This document shows, piece by piece, positions 1 through 10,617 of a DNA stretch of 64,000 bases. How positions within the stretch are numbered: the first letter of the stretch is position 1; each line of letters begins with the position of its first letter. The notes below the pieces were generated by a model. It had not been told where the DNA came from and did not search any database. It worked only from the letters and a program-made list of their open reading frames with translations. The DNA comes from Prorocentrum cordatum. Lineage: Eukaryota; Sar; Dinophyceae; Prorocentrales; Prorocentraceae. The translations under genes were made by a program, and so were the position numbers. The DNA is taken from positions 108,501 to 172,500 of the forward strand of contig CAUYUJ010015947.1 in the NCBI GenBank assembly GCA_963575745.1, read 5' to 3'.

Positions 1-1005
1 CGCTGGTTAGCGCAGTCGCGTGCCAATTCGATGATGCAACATACTTTCATGCCCCTCCCGCCCGATCCGACGCGACCCGCCCGTTAGGGTCCGCCTGCCC
101 GAACCGACCCGCCCCGCCCGTCAGGGTCCGCCCGACCCGTCCCGCCCCTTTAGGGTATTCGCGTGCCAAGTCGATGATGCATTATGTTTTAATGCCCCGC
201 CCGCCCGACCCGACCCGACCCGCCTGTTCGACCCGCCCACCCGGCCCGATCCGACCCGCCCGTGAGGGTCCGCGCGCCCGACCGACCCGACCCGCCCGTT
301 AGGATACCCGCGTCCCACTTCGAATCTGCGCCACAATTCAATGTCCCGCCCGCCCGACCCGACCCGACCCGCCCTCTAGGGTCCGCCCGCCCGACTCGAC
401 CCGTCCCGTCCATTAGGGTCCGCCCGCCCGACCCGACCCATCCCGCCCGTTAGGGTCCGCTCGCCCACCCGACCCGTCCCGCCCGTCAGTCCATTCGGTT
501 GCCAAGTCGGTGATGCATCTTGATGCATCCTGTTTTAATGTCCCGCCCGCCCGACCCGACCCGAGAACCTCCAGCCAGGGTCCGCCCGCCTGACTCGATC
601 CCCGTCCCGCCCGTTGGGGGCTTGCCCGCCCGAACCCGACCCGACCACCCGCCCGATTAGATAACCCCGTCCCACTTCGAATCTGCGCCACACTTCAATG
701 TCTCGCCCGCCCGACCCGACCCGACCCGCCCTCTAGGGTCCGCCCGCCCGCCCCGCCCCGCCCCGCCCGTTAGGGTCCGCCCGCCGGGCCCGACCCGACC
801 TGTCCGTTAGGATTTTCGCGTTCGACATCGATGATGCGCCATACATTAAGGTCCCGCCCGTCCAACCCGACCCGCCTGCTAGGGCACTCGCGTACCAGCT
901 CGATAATGAGCAATTTGTTCATGTCCCGCCCGCCCGACCCGACCCGCCCGTCAGGGTCCCGCCCGACCGACCCGAGCCTCCCGGTAGGGACCGCCCGAAC
1001 GGTCC
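1..1005 (+). repeat. GC-rich CCCGCCCGACCCGACC minisatellite, unit 1
   Basis: About 1 kb of degenerate repeats built from CCCGCCCGACCCGACCCG, punctuated by (T)TAGGGTCCGCC and by spacers such as CGATGATGCA and CACTTCGAATCTGCGCC. Higher-order repeats of roughly 80-160 bp are visible. Both strands are open for long stretches because the motif lacks stop codons, so ORFs here are composition artefacts. Unit 1 keeps a segment at about 565-665 that unit 2 lacks and unit 3 has in altered form. Confidence 0.9.
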
Positions 1006-1302
1006 CTCATCCCTCTTTCCATTTCTCATCACTCATCTATGCTACTTCTTCCCATCGCTCATCCCTCCCTCCTTCATCCCTCCAACTCTGGGCTCAGAGA
1101 TGTCCGCACTTGAGGTGATCCGATTTGGTTTGGCCCGTTTTCCCGAGACATCCCTTGTGTTCAGTAGCATTTGCACGGCGTGTGGCAAGTACAAAGATTT
1201 TTTTCTGGGCCGCTTCAGCTGACGATTCTGCATCCTTCTCCTCCTCCCACGTGTTTTCCTTTGTTGTTTCATAGGTAGAAGGAGAAGGTGCACTCGCGCA
1301 CA
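1006..1302. other. Spacer between minisatellite and microsatellite
   Basis: Ordinary-complexity sequence repeated almost unchanged at about 8631-8928 and 16144-16441. It begins pyrimidine-rich (CCCTCTTTCCATTTC) and ends at the CACACACACG that opens the TATG array. I see no gene, promoter motif or RNA in it. Confidence 0.6.
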
Positions 1303-2220
1303 CACACGTATGTATGTATGTATGTATGTATGTATGTATGTATGTATGTATGTATGTATGTTTGTATGTATGTACGTATGTATGTATGTATGTATGTATG
1401 TATGTATGTATGTATGTATGTATGTATGTATGTATGTATGTGTGTGTGTATGTATGTATGCAGGCATGCGTGTATGCATGCATGCATGCATGCATGTATG
1501 TATGCATGCATGTATGTATGTATGTATGTATGTGTGTATGGCTGTTTGTATGTATGTATGTATGTATGTATGTATGTATGTATGTATGTATGTATGTGTG
1601 TATGTATGCATGCATGCATGCATGCATGTATGCATGTATGTATGTAGGTAGGCAGGTATTTACACACATTTATATATACACGTATACATACACATATACG
1701 TTTGTACATCCATGTACATCTACGAACCATATCTATATATAAAAACTCATACACACAAACATGCAGGCATGCATACATGCATTCAGTCAGATATAGGACA
1801 CACCTTTCTAAATACATACATACATCCATACATCCATACATCCGTTCATACATTCATACATGCATGCATACATACATGCAACCATGCATATACGCATACG
1901 CACGTGTATGCATATATGCATACAAACATACATGCATGTATGCATGCATGCGCATACATACACACATACATAAACATACATACATACATACATACATACA
2001 TACATACATACATACATACGTATGTACGTACGTACGTACGTACGTACATACGTACGTACGTACGTACGTACATACATACATACATACATACAATACACTA
2101 ATACATACATTCATAAGAGCATACACACGCACATGACATACACATACATACAACCAAATAGATATATAATATAAACAATGCATAACATACATACAGACGC
2201 AGACAGACATAACAGACAGA

Positions 2221-2251
<31 letters not shown>

Positions 2252-2335
2252 TACACCCATACGCACAGACATACAGACTTACAGACACACAACATACAGA
2301 CATACAGACTACCAGACATACATACCGACATCGGA
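1303..2335. repeat. (TATG)n ... (CATA)n inverted microsatellite, unit 1
   Basis: The left half (about 1310-1650) is (TATG)n with TGCA variants. The right half (about 1755-2100) is its reverse complement, (CATA)n, including an alternating ACGT stretch near 2018-2075 and a CAGA/CATACAGA tail to about 2335. The two halves could pair into a very long hairpin. Tetranucleotide arrays read openly as YIHT/MYVC peptides in several frames; none of these is a gene. The right end differs in length and sequence between the three units. Confidence 0.93.
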
Positions 2336-2921
2336 TAAAGATATCATATTACAAACCCTGCCCTGGAGGTCCCGGCCGAAGACCAACCATGGGCACTGAA
2401 ATACACTAAGTACCCCCCCCGGGCAACCGGGGCTTTCCCAGAGCCTCTCCGGAGCTTCCCCGGCCCCCCTCTGAAGCTTGCGGGTAGGGTCCAAATCACA
2501 GACGGGACAAGAATGGTTTCCGGACAGCCCCAGAATGGCGTCAAGGCGGCCCAAGAGACAATACTATAAACAGACCACCGGCAACCCAACACGAAGGTCC
2601 CCATACCTAGACATCTTTGCGGGGTTTGGGGGCGTACAGGGTTCCATTATGTTTTGCTGAATGGTCCAGAGAGCGCCCCCGCTGGGATTGCAGGGCCCAA
2701 TGGGCGACTCGTGTGGGTTGGGGGGCTCGGCGGGGTAGTCGAGAAGGCCCCCGAGACGCTCCAAGGTCGTACCCCAAGAGGAGCCCCGAGAGGGCCCGAA
2801 AGCGGCAAACTCGTCCATTCCCTGTTGGGGAAACGCACCTTCAGGCACATTCGCTTTTTGTTCATCTTCGCAGCGTCCAAGACGGGAGCCACGAGAGGCC
2901 CAAGACACAGTCCCAAGACGG
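2336..2921 (+). repeat. Gene-upstream region with CCAAGACGG-type repeats, unit 1
   Basis: This stretch links the microsatellite to the relic spliced leader. It contains runs of the CCCAAGAGG / CCAAGACGG minisatellite type also seen at 4730-4960, 34330-34790 and, inverted, 35600-36080. Compared with units 2 and 3, which match each other exactly by eye here, unit 1 carries many one-base insertions, deletions and substitutions, for example AAGAATGG against AAGATGG. No open reading frame is convincing. Confidence 0.6.
2803..2885 (+). promoter_or_regulatory. Conserved ~80-bp core upstream of the relic leader, unit 1
   Basis: The block runs from GCGGCAAACTCGTCCATTCC through CACATTCGCTTTTTGTTC to AGCGTCCAAGACGG. 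It ends about 40 bp before the relic spliced leader. The same core occurs in units 2 and 3, and again away from the array at 34473-34550 (+) and 35898-35985 (-), always inside CCAAGACGG-type minisatellite. It is either a dispersed short repeat or a shared promoter or 5' region. The regulatory label is a guess from position. Confidence 0.35.
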
Positions 2922-2948
2922 CCTAGCCATTTTGGCTCAAGGCTCAAG
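2922..2948 (+). other. Relic dinoflagellate spliced leader, unit 1 (one base missing)
   Basis: Reads CC-TAGCCATTTTGGCTCAAG followed by a further GCTCAAG. It matches the 22-nt DinoSL except for loss of the G in CCGTAG. It lies about 70 bp before the ATG, as a short 5' UTR would place it. In the mRNA this leader is added by trans-splicing, so a genomic copy beside a gene is the mark of a reverse-transcribed, reintegrated mRNA. The extra GCTCAAG may be the stub of an older leader or a local duplication. Confidence 0.9.
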
Positions 2949-3019
2949 CAGCCTCGTGGCCCTGACATCGCACTTTTTGTCTTTGTGTTCCCTGCAACTT
3001 CCACTTCGCTCGAGTGGCC

Positions 3020-4099
3020 ATGGCGGTCTTCGTCGTCCGATGTCTCGTGGCCGCTGTCCTGGCCTCCTCGTTTGGAGCGGGCCACGGGCGGGGGTGTCGC
3101 GGGCCGGCGGGCTGCCAGGCGATCAGCACGACTGGCATGCAGGGCGCCCTCGGGATCGATGCCCAGTTGCTCCAGATTGCCGCAGACGCAGAGGAAAATC
3201 CGAGCAGGGCCTTGCTGAGCAGGCGCGTCGCGTTCACGATCGAGCTCGAGATCCGGGGGACCAACAATGGGTTCCCTGGCCAGCTGTCGATTGCGAACGG
3301 CCTGATGTCTGATCTGGAGGCGGAGGCGCAGGCCCACATACGAGCTTGGGACAATACGTTCAGCTCGGCAACGGTGTCTGGCGGCGCCGCTACGGTGATG
3401 GCGTCTCCCGAGAATGGCATTAACCGGGTCTTCGCATTGCTCCCAGTCACCGGAATGCCGTATTTTGCCATGATTTCCAGGTCTGATTTGCAAGCCGACC
3501 TCTTGAATGCCTTCGAGGGCTTGTGGAGGGGCGAGGCAAGGCCTCACCAGTTGTTCATCAGGCAGGGTAACACGCAAGACACGGCAATCAACAGCGATCA
3601 GGCAGTGACTGGCAAAGGAGACCCCCACTTGGTCAACATGCTCGGGCAGCGCTTCGACCTCTACCAGCCGGGCATCCACGTGCTCCTCCAGGTCCCCCGG
3701 CGCGCGAAGCCGCAGGACAGCCTGCTGCGGGTGGAGGCCGACGCGCGGCGCATGGGCGCGGCGTGCGCAGACCTGTACTTTCGGGTCTTGAACATCACGG
3801 GCAGCTTGTCCAACCAGACCGCGGGATTCCAGTACTTCGCGGACAAGGAGCTCGGCAGCCGAGATTGGAGGAAGTTCGGCGCCGTGGACCTCAAGGTGGT
3901 TCGCGGCAGCACCCTGTCAGGCATAGCGTACCTCAACGTGTTCGCGAGGCACCTCGGCAGCTTGGCGTACCCCGTCGGTGGCCTGTTGGGGGAGGACGAT
4001 CACACCGCGGCGGCAACTGCTGGCCCCGAGTGCAGCACAGGTCTGGAGCTCCACTCCCGGCGGCCCGCGGTGGCCTCGTTCGCCATCACCCAGGACTGA
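3020..4099 (+). CDS. Predicted secreted vWD-like (GDPH motif) protein, copy 1
   Basis: An uninterrupted 359-codon frame. The first ATG (3020) follows the relic leader directly; the frame has no earlier in-frame ATG. Residues 1-22 form a signal peptide (hydrophobic MAVFVVRCLVAAVLASSF, then small residues). Residues 200-214 read GDPHLVNMLGQRFDL, then a PGIHVLLQVPR stretch, which resembles the GDPH start of von Willebrand factor type D domains. Sequons NIT at 258 and NQT at 265 fit a secreted glycoprotein. Codon use is strongly GC-ending. No introns are visible, as expected for a retroposed cDNA. A secreted or cell-surface role is inferred; substrate and partners are unknown. Residue 10 is Val here and Leu in the other copies. 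Confidence 0.85.
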   Translation: MAVFVVRCLVAAVLASSFGAGHGRGCRGPAGCQAISTTGMQGALGIDAQLLQIAADAEENPSRALLSRRVAFTIELEIRGTNNGFPGQLSIANGLMSDLEAEAQAHIRAWDNTFSSATVSGGAATVMASPENGINRVFALLPVTGMPYFAMISRSDLQADLLNAFEGLWRGEARPHQLFIRQGNTQDTAINSDQAVTGKGDPHLVNMLGQRFDLYQPGIHVLLQVPRRAKPQDSLLRVEADARRMGAACADLYFRVLNITGSLSNQTAGFQYFADKELGSRDWRKFGAVDLKVVRGSTLSGIAYLNVFARHLGSLAYPVGGLLGEDDHTAAATAGPECSTGLELHSRRPAVASFAITQD

Positions 4100-5154
4100 G
4101 GGGGCCCGGGCTGCCCTCGGCCGCCGCGGAGGTGGGCGCCACGCCCCGCGGCCCGGGAGAGGCTCGGGGGGGGGGCGGCCGAGCTGCGGGGGCGCCCATC
4201 CGAGAGGGGGGTGAGGACCTGGAGGAGGGGAGGAGGCGCGGAGGGCGGGCGGCAGGCGCGGCTCAGTTCAACGGGAGGCCATGCCACGGCCCACCTCCTG
4301 GGCGCCTGCTGGCCAGGGCCACCTCCACTTCTGGAGGAGGAACCTCCCGTCTCCCTTATCGGGCTTGGGCTGAACCTGGCCGGACGACCGCCGTGGCCAG
4401 GGCGGCGGGACGCTTGGCGTGTGCCACAGCGCTGCGTCGAGCTCGCGCCCTGTGGTACGTTCGCCTCTGTTTTAAGGGTCACGATTTATAATGGCGATGG
4501 TGACATCTATTTTGAAGGGTCACAAGTCTGGCAAACAACGACTTCTGACACGTTTTCAATCGCTTACAAGCGTTGAGGAGCTTGTGTGACACGTTTTCAA
4601 TCGCTTCAATAGTGCGCAACGCACTATATGGCTCATGGTCGGTCTCGCGGTGCAGTTCAGTTATCTGCTGCCGCGGCCCAGCTTGCTCACTGCAAGGCTT
4701 CAGCCCCCCCCCCCCCCAGAAAAAAAAGGCAGTCCCAAGACGGCCCAAGAGGTCCCCAAGAGGGCCACAAGACGGTCCAAGAGGGCCCCAAGACGGCCCA
4801 CGAGGCGTCCAGACCCGCACAAGACGGCCCCCACGAGGGCTTCAAGGCCCAAGGCCGCCCAAGAGGCGCCCCAGCCGGCCCAAAAGCGCTTCAAGAGGGC
4901 CCCAAGAGACCCAAAAGAGGTCCCCCAAGCGCCCCCCGAGCGGTCCTCCGATCGCCATCGGTGCCAAGGTGGCCCCCGGAGCATCCTGGCGGTCTCTAAG
5001 AAGCCCCCCAAAGTCCCCCAGGACGCTTCCAACCCCCAATGGACACCCAAGTGGTTCTCAAGAGTCCCCCGAGCTGCCCCAGTAGAGACTACAAGATGAT
5101 TTCTTGCACGCCTGAAATCGAAGACACCTCCATTCCAGAAGGTATATAAACACT
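4100..5154 (+). other. 3' flank of gene copy 1 with CCAAGACGGCC minisatellite
   Basis: After the stop come about 390 bp of GC-rich DNA, then about 200 bp of lower GC containing two ACACGTTTTCAATCGCTT repeats (4551 and 4591 areas). A C13 run beside AGAAAAAAAAGG lies near 4700. From 4730 to about 4960 there is a CCCAAGACGGCCCAAGAGG minisatellite. The poly-C/poly-A spot might mark an old cDNA 3' end, but I cannot show it. The 4839-5140 part matches unit 3 and not unit 2. No gene is seen. Confidence 0.5.
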
Positions 5155-5445
5155 CTCTCGTCGTCCTCCTCCTCCTCTCACTCTCTCCTCCTCCTCCTCC
5201 CTCCTCCTTTCCTCTCTACTCCTTCCTTCCCCCCCTTACCCTCCTCCCTCCTCCTCCTCCTCTCCTCCTCCTTCCATCCTCCTCCTCCTCCCCCCCTTCC
5301 TCCCTTCCCCTCCTTTCTCCTCCTCATCCTCTCCTCCTTCCTCCTCTCATCCCACCTCCTCTTCTCCCTCCTCCTCCTCCTCCTTCTCCCCTCCTCCTCG
5401 TCCTCCTTCTCTTCTTTCACCCTTGCGCATCTCACCCCTCAACAC
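5155..5445. repeat. CCT-rich polypyrimidine tract, unit 1
   Basis: Interrupted (CCT)n/(CTC)n. The equivalent tracts in units 2 (about 12755-13015) and 3 (about 20205-20455) have quite different lengths and internal order, although their flanks are almost identical. This is therefore the fast-changing part of the unit. Apparent Ser/Leu/Pro-rich ORFs here are artefacts. Confidence 0.85.
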
Positions 5446-6498
5446 TTTTTTTCTCTCCCAATTCGAATCCCCTCTCTCTCTTTCCTGCGCCCTCCTCCTC
5501 CACGTCCATATTGCCTCCGCCCTCTTCCTCATCCAACCCTATTCCATACTCACTCCTCGTGTATACCTTCCTCCGTTCCCTCCTTTCTCCAATTTTCTCA
5601 TCTTGCCTCCTTGCGGGTTGCACTCGGCAAAGGTCAGGTCCTATAATAATATGTAATAATCTCGTCTGCAACACTTCATTTTGCTCACCCGTCGCTGGCA
5701 CTTGGCCAGGTCGGGTTCTGCCGCCTCGTTGCAGACCCAGCCTGGCGTTGGCCGGCTGGGTATGGTTGGTCGCGACACGAACCCCATGGCATCTTACCGT
5801 GCGCGTTCTTTCCGAAACAAAAAAACTTTCTCATCTTGCCTCCTGCCCTCGACCTCGTACATTCGCCCTCCTGCCCCCTCCCTGCTCCTCCCCGCATCGG
5901 CAATTGCCCCTTCATCCCTTCTTCCTCCGCCCTGCCCTTTCCTTCCCTCTCCTTTTCACTTTGCGTCCTTCTGTCCTCCCTCTACCTCCTCCTCCTCCTC
6001 CTGCCCATCCATCTTTCTTTCTGCGTCCGCCTCCTCCCTCCACCGTTCCTCTTCCCCACTCCCCCCTCCACATTTGGCTTCAGCCTTCTTTTCCCGCCTT
6101 CCTCCACTCTTCCTCGTCCTGCCACCTCCTTCCCTTATCTTGCCTCCTGGAACCACCATCATCTTCCATCCAGGGGTGGACCTAAACGGTGTTTTGGCGA
6201 TTTCGTGGGCCGTTTTCGTTTCGACGTCGTTCTGCAGCGGAGGCGAATTCAAGACAAAAAGAGGGAAAACGAAAACAAAACGAAAACAAAAAGCACTGTT
6301 TGGGTCCAGCCCTGCTTCCAGCCGTGCACCAGAAAGCCCGACCCCAAGGGGCCCCAGGCCGCAGCACACGCGCGGGGCACCTGGGGTCCCACCTCTGTGG
6401 GTGCCTCCCCTCCGGGGGGGCCTCCGCAGGGCCTCCCCCGGAGCTGTTCCCCGGGAGGCTGCCCGGAGCTGCGTGCAGGAGTTCCAAGAGAGCCTCCT
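5446..6498. other. Conserved unit segment without a recognised gene
   Basis: Repeated almost exactly at about 13016-14093 and 20456-21532. Pyrimidine-rich DNA leads to a more mixed part (6180-6498). Frames stay open for 200-390 codons, but the products are Pro/Ser/Leu-rich, several frames are open at once, and no family is recognisable. The frames change across the 6630-6720 insertion, which argues against a conserved protein. I treat it as non-coding. Confidence 0.4.
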
Positions 6499-6722
6499 CA
6501 GACCTCCTCGCGCTGTGGAAAAAATCGCGACGGGAGGTTTCTCTCTACTTTTGGCCCTTGGGGGCCCTCGCCGGGACTGTCAAAAAACGACTCAGGATGG
6601 AAAACGGGTCCCGAGGAAGGGGTCCAGACCTAATTTTTGTTTTCTTTTTCTTCTTTATTTTTTTTTTTTTGGTTTACTTTTTTTGGGGGTCGACGTCGCG
6701 AAAAAATCACGTTTTCGGGGTT
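6499..6722 (+). mobile_element. CCCAGACC...GGTCTGGG repeat, unit 1, interrupted by T-rich insert
   Basis: This is one member of a dispersed ~180-bp family. The conserved order is CAGACCTCCTCGCG, (A)n-TCGCGACGG, GTCAAAAAACGACTCAGGAT, GGTCCCGAGGAAGGGG, GGGGGTCGACGTCGCG, AAAAAATCACG, ending GGTCTGGG where intact. In unit 1 a roughly 50-bp T-rich insertion sits at about 6632-6681 and the 3' end is diverged. Other members are at 14094-14271, 21533-21710, 27956-28151, 32402-32567, 47177-47325 (-) and 50921-51083. Confidence 0.7.
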
Positions 6723-7036
6723 TCCGTGTGGGGGGGGGTACAATAATAATACCCCCCCCCTTCCACCCTGTCACCCAGGAGCACCACTGGCTGCCCCTGG
6801 GAGGTCTCCAGTTGCACAATCCGTGGCCCCTAGAAGCCGCCAGAGGCCCAATCACGGGACGTCAATGAGGGCAAGGGTCCTAGGTTATTCTGGTTGGGCG
6901 CATGGGGTGGGGACGCGGCCGGGGCAATTAATTGTCCACGGTAGCGCTTGCGTCCCGGCGCGTGCGCCGATGCTGTCTCGCGGTGTCTCTTGCGTGCTGA
7001 CATTACGGGGAGTAGTTTGCACCAGTAATTTGCTTT

Positions 7037-7038
<2 letters not shown>

Positions 7039-7094
<56 letters not shown>

Positions 7095-7105
7095 CTTTAT
7101 TTTCA
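7039..7105. repeat. Long poly-T insertion
   Basis: A run of roughly 60 T residues, then CTTTATTTTCAG. The corresponding sites in units 2 and 3 read straight from AATTTGCT into CAGTGCTTAGG (or CAGCGCTTAGG) with no insertion. It is a unit-1-specific insertion: a homopolymer expansion, a poly-A tail inserted in reverse, or an assembly artefact. Confidence 0.8.
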
Positions 7106-7206
7106 GTGCTTAGGAAGTAGAATCCGCTCAGTGCTTTCGCGGCGTTACGACGGCGGTTGTTGAAGCATGCAGTCCGCTCCCATCCTCTCCCTCCCCCATG
7201 TTTTCG

Positions 7207-7604
7207 CCCCGAGGAAGGGGTCCAGACCTTTGGGGGTCGACGTCGCGAAAAAATCACGACGTCGGGGGTCTGGGTCACCACAGTCCCCCAGGAGCCCCCC
7301 AGGCTGCCCCGGGAGGTCTCCAGTAGCACAACGAGGCCCCAAGAAGCCGCCAGAGTGCTAACACGGGACGTCCAAGAGGGCCCGTGTCCAAAGTGTTTGG
7401 GCTCCAAGGGTTTGGGACGCGTGCCTGGGCAGTAATTGTCACGGGTAGCGCTTGCCTGTCCCGGCCGCGTGGCCGATGCAGTCTCGCGGTGTCTCTTGCG
7501 TGCTGACATTACGGGGAGTAGTTTGCACCAGTAATTTGCTCAGTGCTTAGGAAGTAGAATCCGCTCAGTGCTTTCGCGGCGTTACGACGGCGGTTGTTGA
7601 AGCA
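7207..7604 (+). repeat. Terminal subrepeat of unit 1
   Basis: Begins CCCCGAGGAAGGGGTCCAG and continues through GGGGTCTGGG, CAGTAGCACAACGAGGCC and the GTGTCTCTTGCGTGCTGAC stretch to the unit boundary. In unit 2 this ~430-bp block is plainly present twice in tandem (about 14206-14640 and 14641-15038). In unit 1 the first member is the diverged 6600-7140 segment. Confidence 0.75.
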
Positions 7605-8630
7605 TCAGTGCTCCAGCCCGCCCGACCCGAACCGACGCGCCCGTGAGGGCCCGCCCGCCCGACCCGACCCGCGCCACCCGTTATGGCCTGCCCGACCGTT
7701 CGACCCGCCCCGCTGGTTAGCGCAGTCGCGTGCCAATTCGATGATGCAACATACTTTCATGCCCCTCCCGCCCGATCCGACGCGACCCGCCCGTTAGGGT
7801 CCGCCTGCCCGAACCGACCCGCCCCGCCCGTCAGGGTCCGCCCGACCCGTCCCGCCCCTTTAGGGTATTCGCGTGCCAAGTCGATGATGCATTATGTTTT
7901 AATGCCCCGCCCGCCCGACCCGACCCGACCCGCCTGTTCGACCCGCCCACCCGGCCCGATCCGACCCGCCCGTGAGGGTCCGCGCGCCCGACCGACCCGA
8001 CCCGCCCGTTAGGATACCCGCGTCCCACTTCGAATCTGCGCCACAATTCAATGTCCCGCCCGCCCGACCCGACCCGACCCGCCCTCTAGGGTCCGCCCGC
8101 CCGACTCGACCCGTCCCGTCCATTAGGGTCCGCCCGCCCGACCCGACCCATCCCGCCCGTTAGGGTCCGCTCGCCCACCCGACCCGTCCCGCCCGTCAGT
8201 CCATTCGGTTGCCAAGTCGGTGATGCATCTTGATGCATCCTGTTTTAATGTCCCGCCCGCCCGACCCGACCCGAACCCGCCCGTTAGGAGACCGCGTCCA
8301 CTTCGAATCTGCGCCACACTTCAATGTCTCGCCCGCCCGACCCGACCCGACCCGCCCTCTAGGGTCCGCCCGCCCGCCCCGCCCCGCCCCGCCCGTTAGG
8401 GTCCGCCCGCCGGGCCCGACCCGACCTGTCCGTTAGGATTTTCGCGTTCGACATCGATGATGCGCCATACATTAAGGTCCCGCCCGTCCAACCCGACCCG
8501 CCTGCTAGGGCACTCGCGTACCAGCTCGATAATGAGCAATTTGTTCATGTCCCGCCCGCCCGACCCGACCCGCCCGTCAGGGTCCCGCCCGACCGACCCG
8601 AGCCTCCCGGTAGGGACCGCCCGAACGGTC
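7605..8630 (+). repeat. GC-rich CCCGCCCGACCCGACC minisatellite, unit 2
   Basis: Same array type as at 1-1005. It lacks the roughly 75-bp stretch that units 1 and 3 carry before the GAATCTGCGCCACACTTC spacer (junction near 8275-8300). Confidence 0.9.
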
Positions 8631-8928
8631 CCTCATCCCTCTTTCCATTTCTCATCACTCATCTATGCTACTTCTTCCCATCGCTCATCCCTCCCTCCTT
8701 CATCCCTCCAACTCTGGGCTCAGAGATGTCCGCACTTGAGGTGATCCGATTTGGTTTGGCCCGTTTTCCCGAGACATCCCTTGTGTTCAGTAGCATTTGC
8801 ACGGCGTGTGGCAAGTACAAAGATTTTTTTCTGGGCCGCTTCAGCTGACGATTCTGCATCCTTCTCCTCCTCCCACGTGTTTTCCTTTGTTGTTTCATAG
8901 GTAGAAGGAGAAGGTGCACTCGCGCACA

Positions 8929-9807
8929 CACACGTATGTATGTATGTATGTATGTATGTATGTATGTATGTATGTATGTATGTATGTTTGTATGTATGTA
9001 CGTATGTATGTATGTATGTATGTATGTATGTATGTATGTATGTATGTATGTATGTATGTATGTATGTGTGTGTGTATGTATGTATGCAGGCATGCGTGTA
9101 TGCATGCATGCATGCATGCATGTATGTATGCATGCATGTATGTATGTATGTATGTATGTGTGTATGGCTGTTTGTATGTATGTATGTATGTATGTATGTA
9201 TGTATGTATGTATGTATGTATGTGTGTATGTATGCATGCATGCATGCATGCATGTATGCATGTATGTATGTAGGTAGGCAGGTATTTACACACATTTATA
9301 TATACACGTATACATACACATATACGTTTGTACATCCATGTACATCTACGAACCATATCTATATATAAAAACTCATACACACAAACATGCAGGCATGCAT
9401 ACATGCATTCAGTCAGATATAGGACACACCTTTCTAAATACATACATACATCCATACATCCATACATCCGTTCATACATTCATACATGCATGCATACATA
9501 CATGCAACCATGCATATACGCATACGCACGTGTATGCATATATGCATACAAACATACATGCATGTATGCATGCATGCGCATACATACACACATACATAAA
9601 CATACATACATACATACATACATACATACATACATACATACATACGTATGTACGTACGTACGTACGTACGTACATACGTACGTACGTACGTACGTACATA
9701 CATACATACATACATACATACACACAAATACATACATTCATACATACATACATACACATACATACATCCATATATATACATATATATATATACATGCATA
9801 CATACAT

Positions 9808-9862
<55 letters not shown>

Positions 9863-9945
9863 TACACACATACACACAGACATACAGACATACAGACACA
9901 CAGACATACAGACATACAGACATACAGACATACATACAGACATCG
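8929..9945. repeat. (TATG)n ... (CATA)n inverted microsatellite, unit 2
   Basis: Same structure as unit 1. The right end is longer and more regular here: (CAGA)n at about 9810-9862, then CATACAGA repeats to about 9945. Confidence 0.93.
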
Positions 9946-10401
9946 ATAAAGATATCATATACCAGGAACCCTGCCCTGGAGGGTCCCGGGCCGAAGACCA
10001 CCATGGGGCACTTGAAATACACTAAGTACCCCCCCCGGGGCACCGGGGCTTCCCAGAGCCTCTCCGGAGCTTCCCCGGCCCCCCTCTGAAGCTTGCGGGT
10101 AGGGTCCAATCACAGACGGGACAAGATGGTTTCCGGACAGCCCCAGATGGCGTCAAGGCGGCCCAAGAGACACTACTTACCAGACCACCGCAACCCAACA
10201 CGAAGGTCCCAGACCCCCCCATCTTTCGGGTTTGGGGGCGTACAGGTTCCATTATGTTTTCTGGATGGTCCAGAGCGCCCCCCGCTGGAAGTTGGCAGGC
10301 CCAATGGCGACTTCGGGTTGGGTTGGGGTGGCTCGGTGGGTAGTCGAGAAGGCCCCCGAGACGCTCCAAGGCGACCCCAAGAGGATCCCCGAGAGGGCCC
10401 G

Positions 10402-10490
10402 AAGCGGCAAAACTCGTCCCATTCCTTTTGGGGGAAACGCACATTTCCAGCACATTCGCTTTTTGTTCATCTTCGCAGCGTCCAAGACGG
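10402..10490 (+). promoter_or_regulatory. Conserved ~80-bp core upstream of the relic leader, unit 2
   Basis: Counterpart of 2803-2885, with the cleaner reading ATTCCTTTTGGGGGAAACGC and CACATTCGCTTTTTGTTC. It matches the unit 3 copy (17912-18000) base for base by eye. Confidence 0.35.
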
Positions 10491-10521
10491 ACCACGAGGC
10501 CCCCAAGACAGTCCCAAGACG

Positions 10522-10550
10522 GCCGTAGCCATTTTGGCTCAAGGCTCAAG
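10522..10550 (+). other. Exact relic dinoflagellate spliced leader, unit 2
   Basis: Positions 10522-10543 match the 22-nt DinoSL without mismatch, followed at once by a second GCTCAAG (10544-10550). The bases after the leader do not start with GT, so it is not an SL RNA gene, which would have a splice donor there. The ATG follows 74 bases after the leader. Confidence 0.95.
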
Positions 10551-10617
10551 CCTGCTTGGACCCTGACATCGCATTTTGTATTTGTGTTCCCTGCACTTCC
10601 ACTTCGTTCGAGTGGCC

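Noticed and set aside
1-1005. Telomeric or subtelomeric repeat, because of recurring (T)TAGGG inside the GC minisatellite
   Set aside because: TTAGGG appears once per longer unit within CCCGCCCGACC repeats and is never in tandem. Array units continue on both sides.
1303-2335. Long ORFs encoding YIHTYIHT and MYVCMYVC peptides
   Set aside because: They are translations of a tetranucleotide microsatellite, open in several frames on both strands, and change length between units.
2250-2990. Unit 1 upstream indels as a functional difference
   Set aside because: The scattered one-base changes look like drift or uncorrected sequencing errors; no regulatory meaning can be read from them.
5446-6870. 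Pro/Ser-rich 395-codon frame in each unit
   Set aside because: At least three frames are open together over pyrimidine-rich DNA. The frame's end differs between units, and no domain or codon bias supports it.
10522-10560. SL RNA gene at the spliced-leader match
   Set aside because: An SL RNA gene has a GT donor right after the leader and a short structured intron part. Here the leader is followed by GCTCAAG and then by a 5' UTR and ATG.
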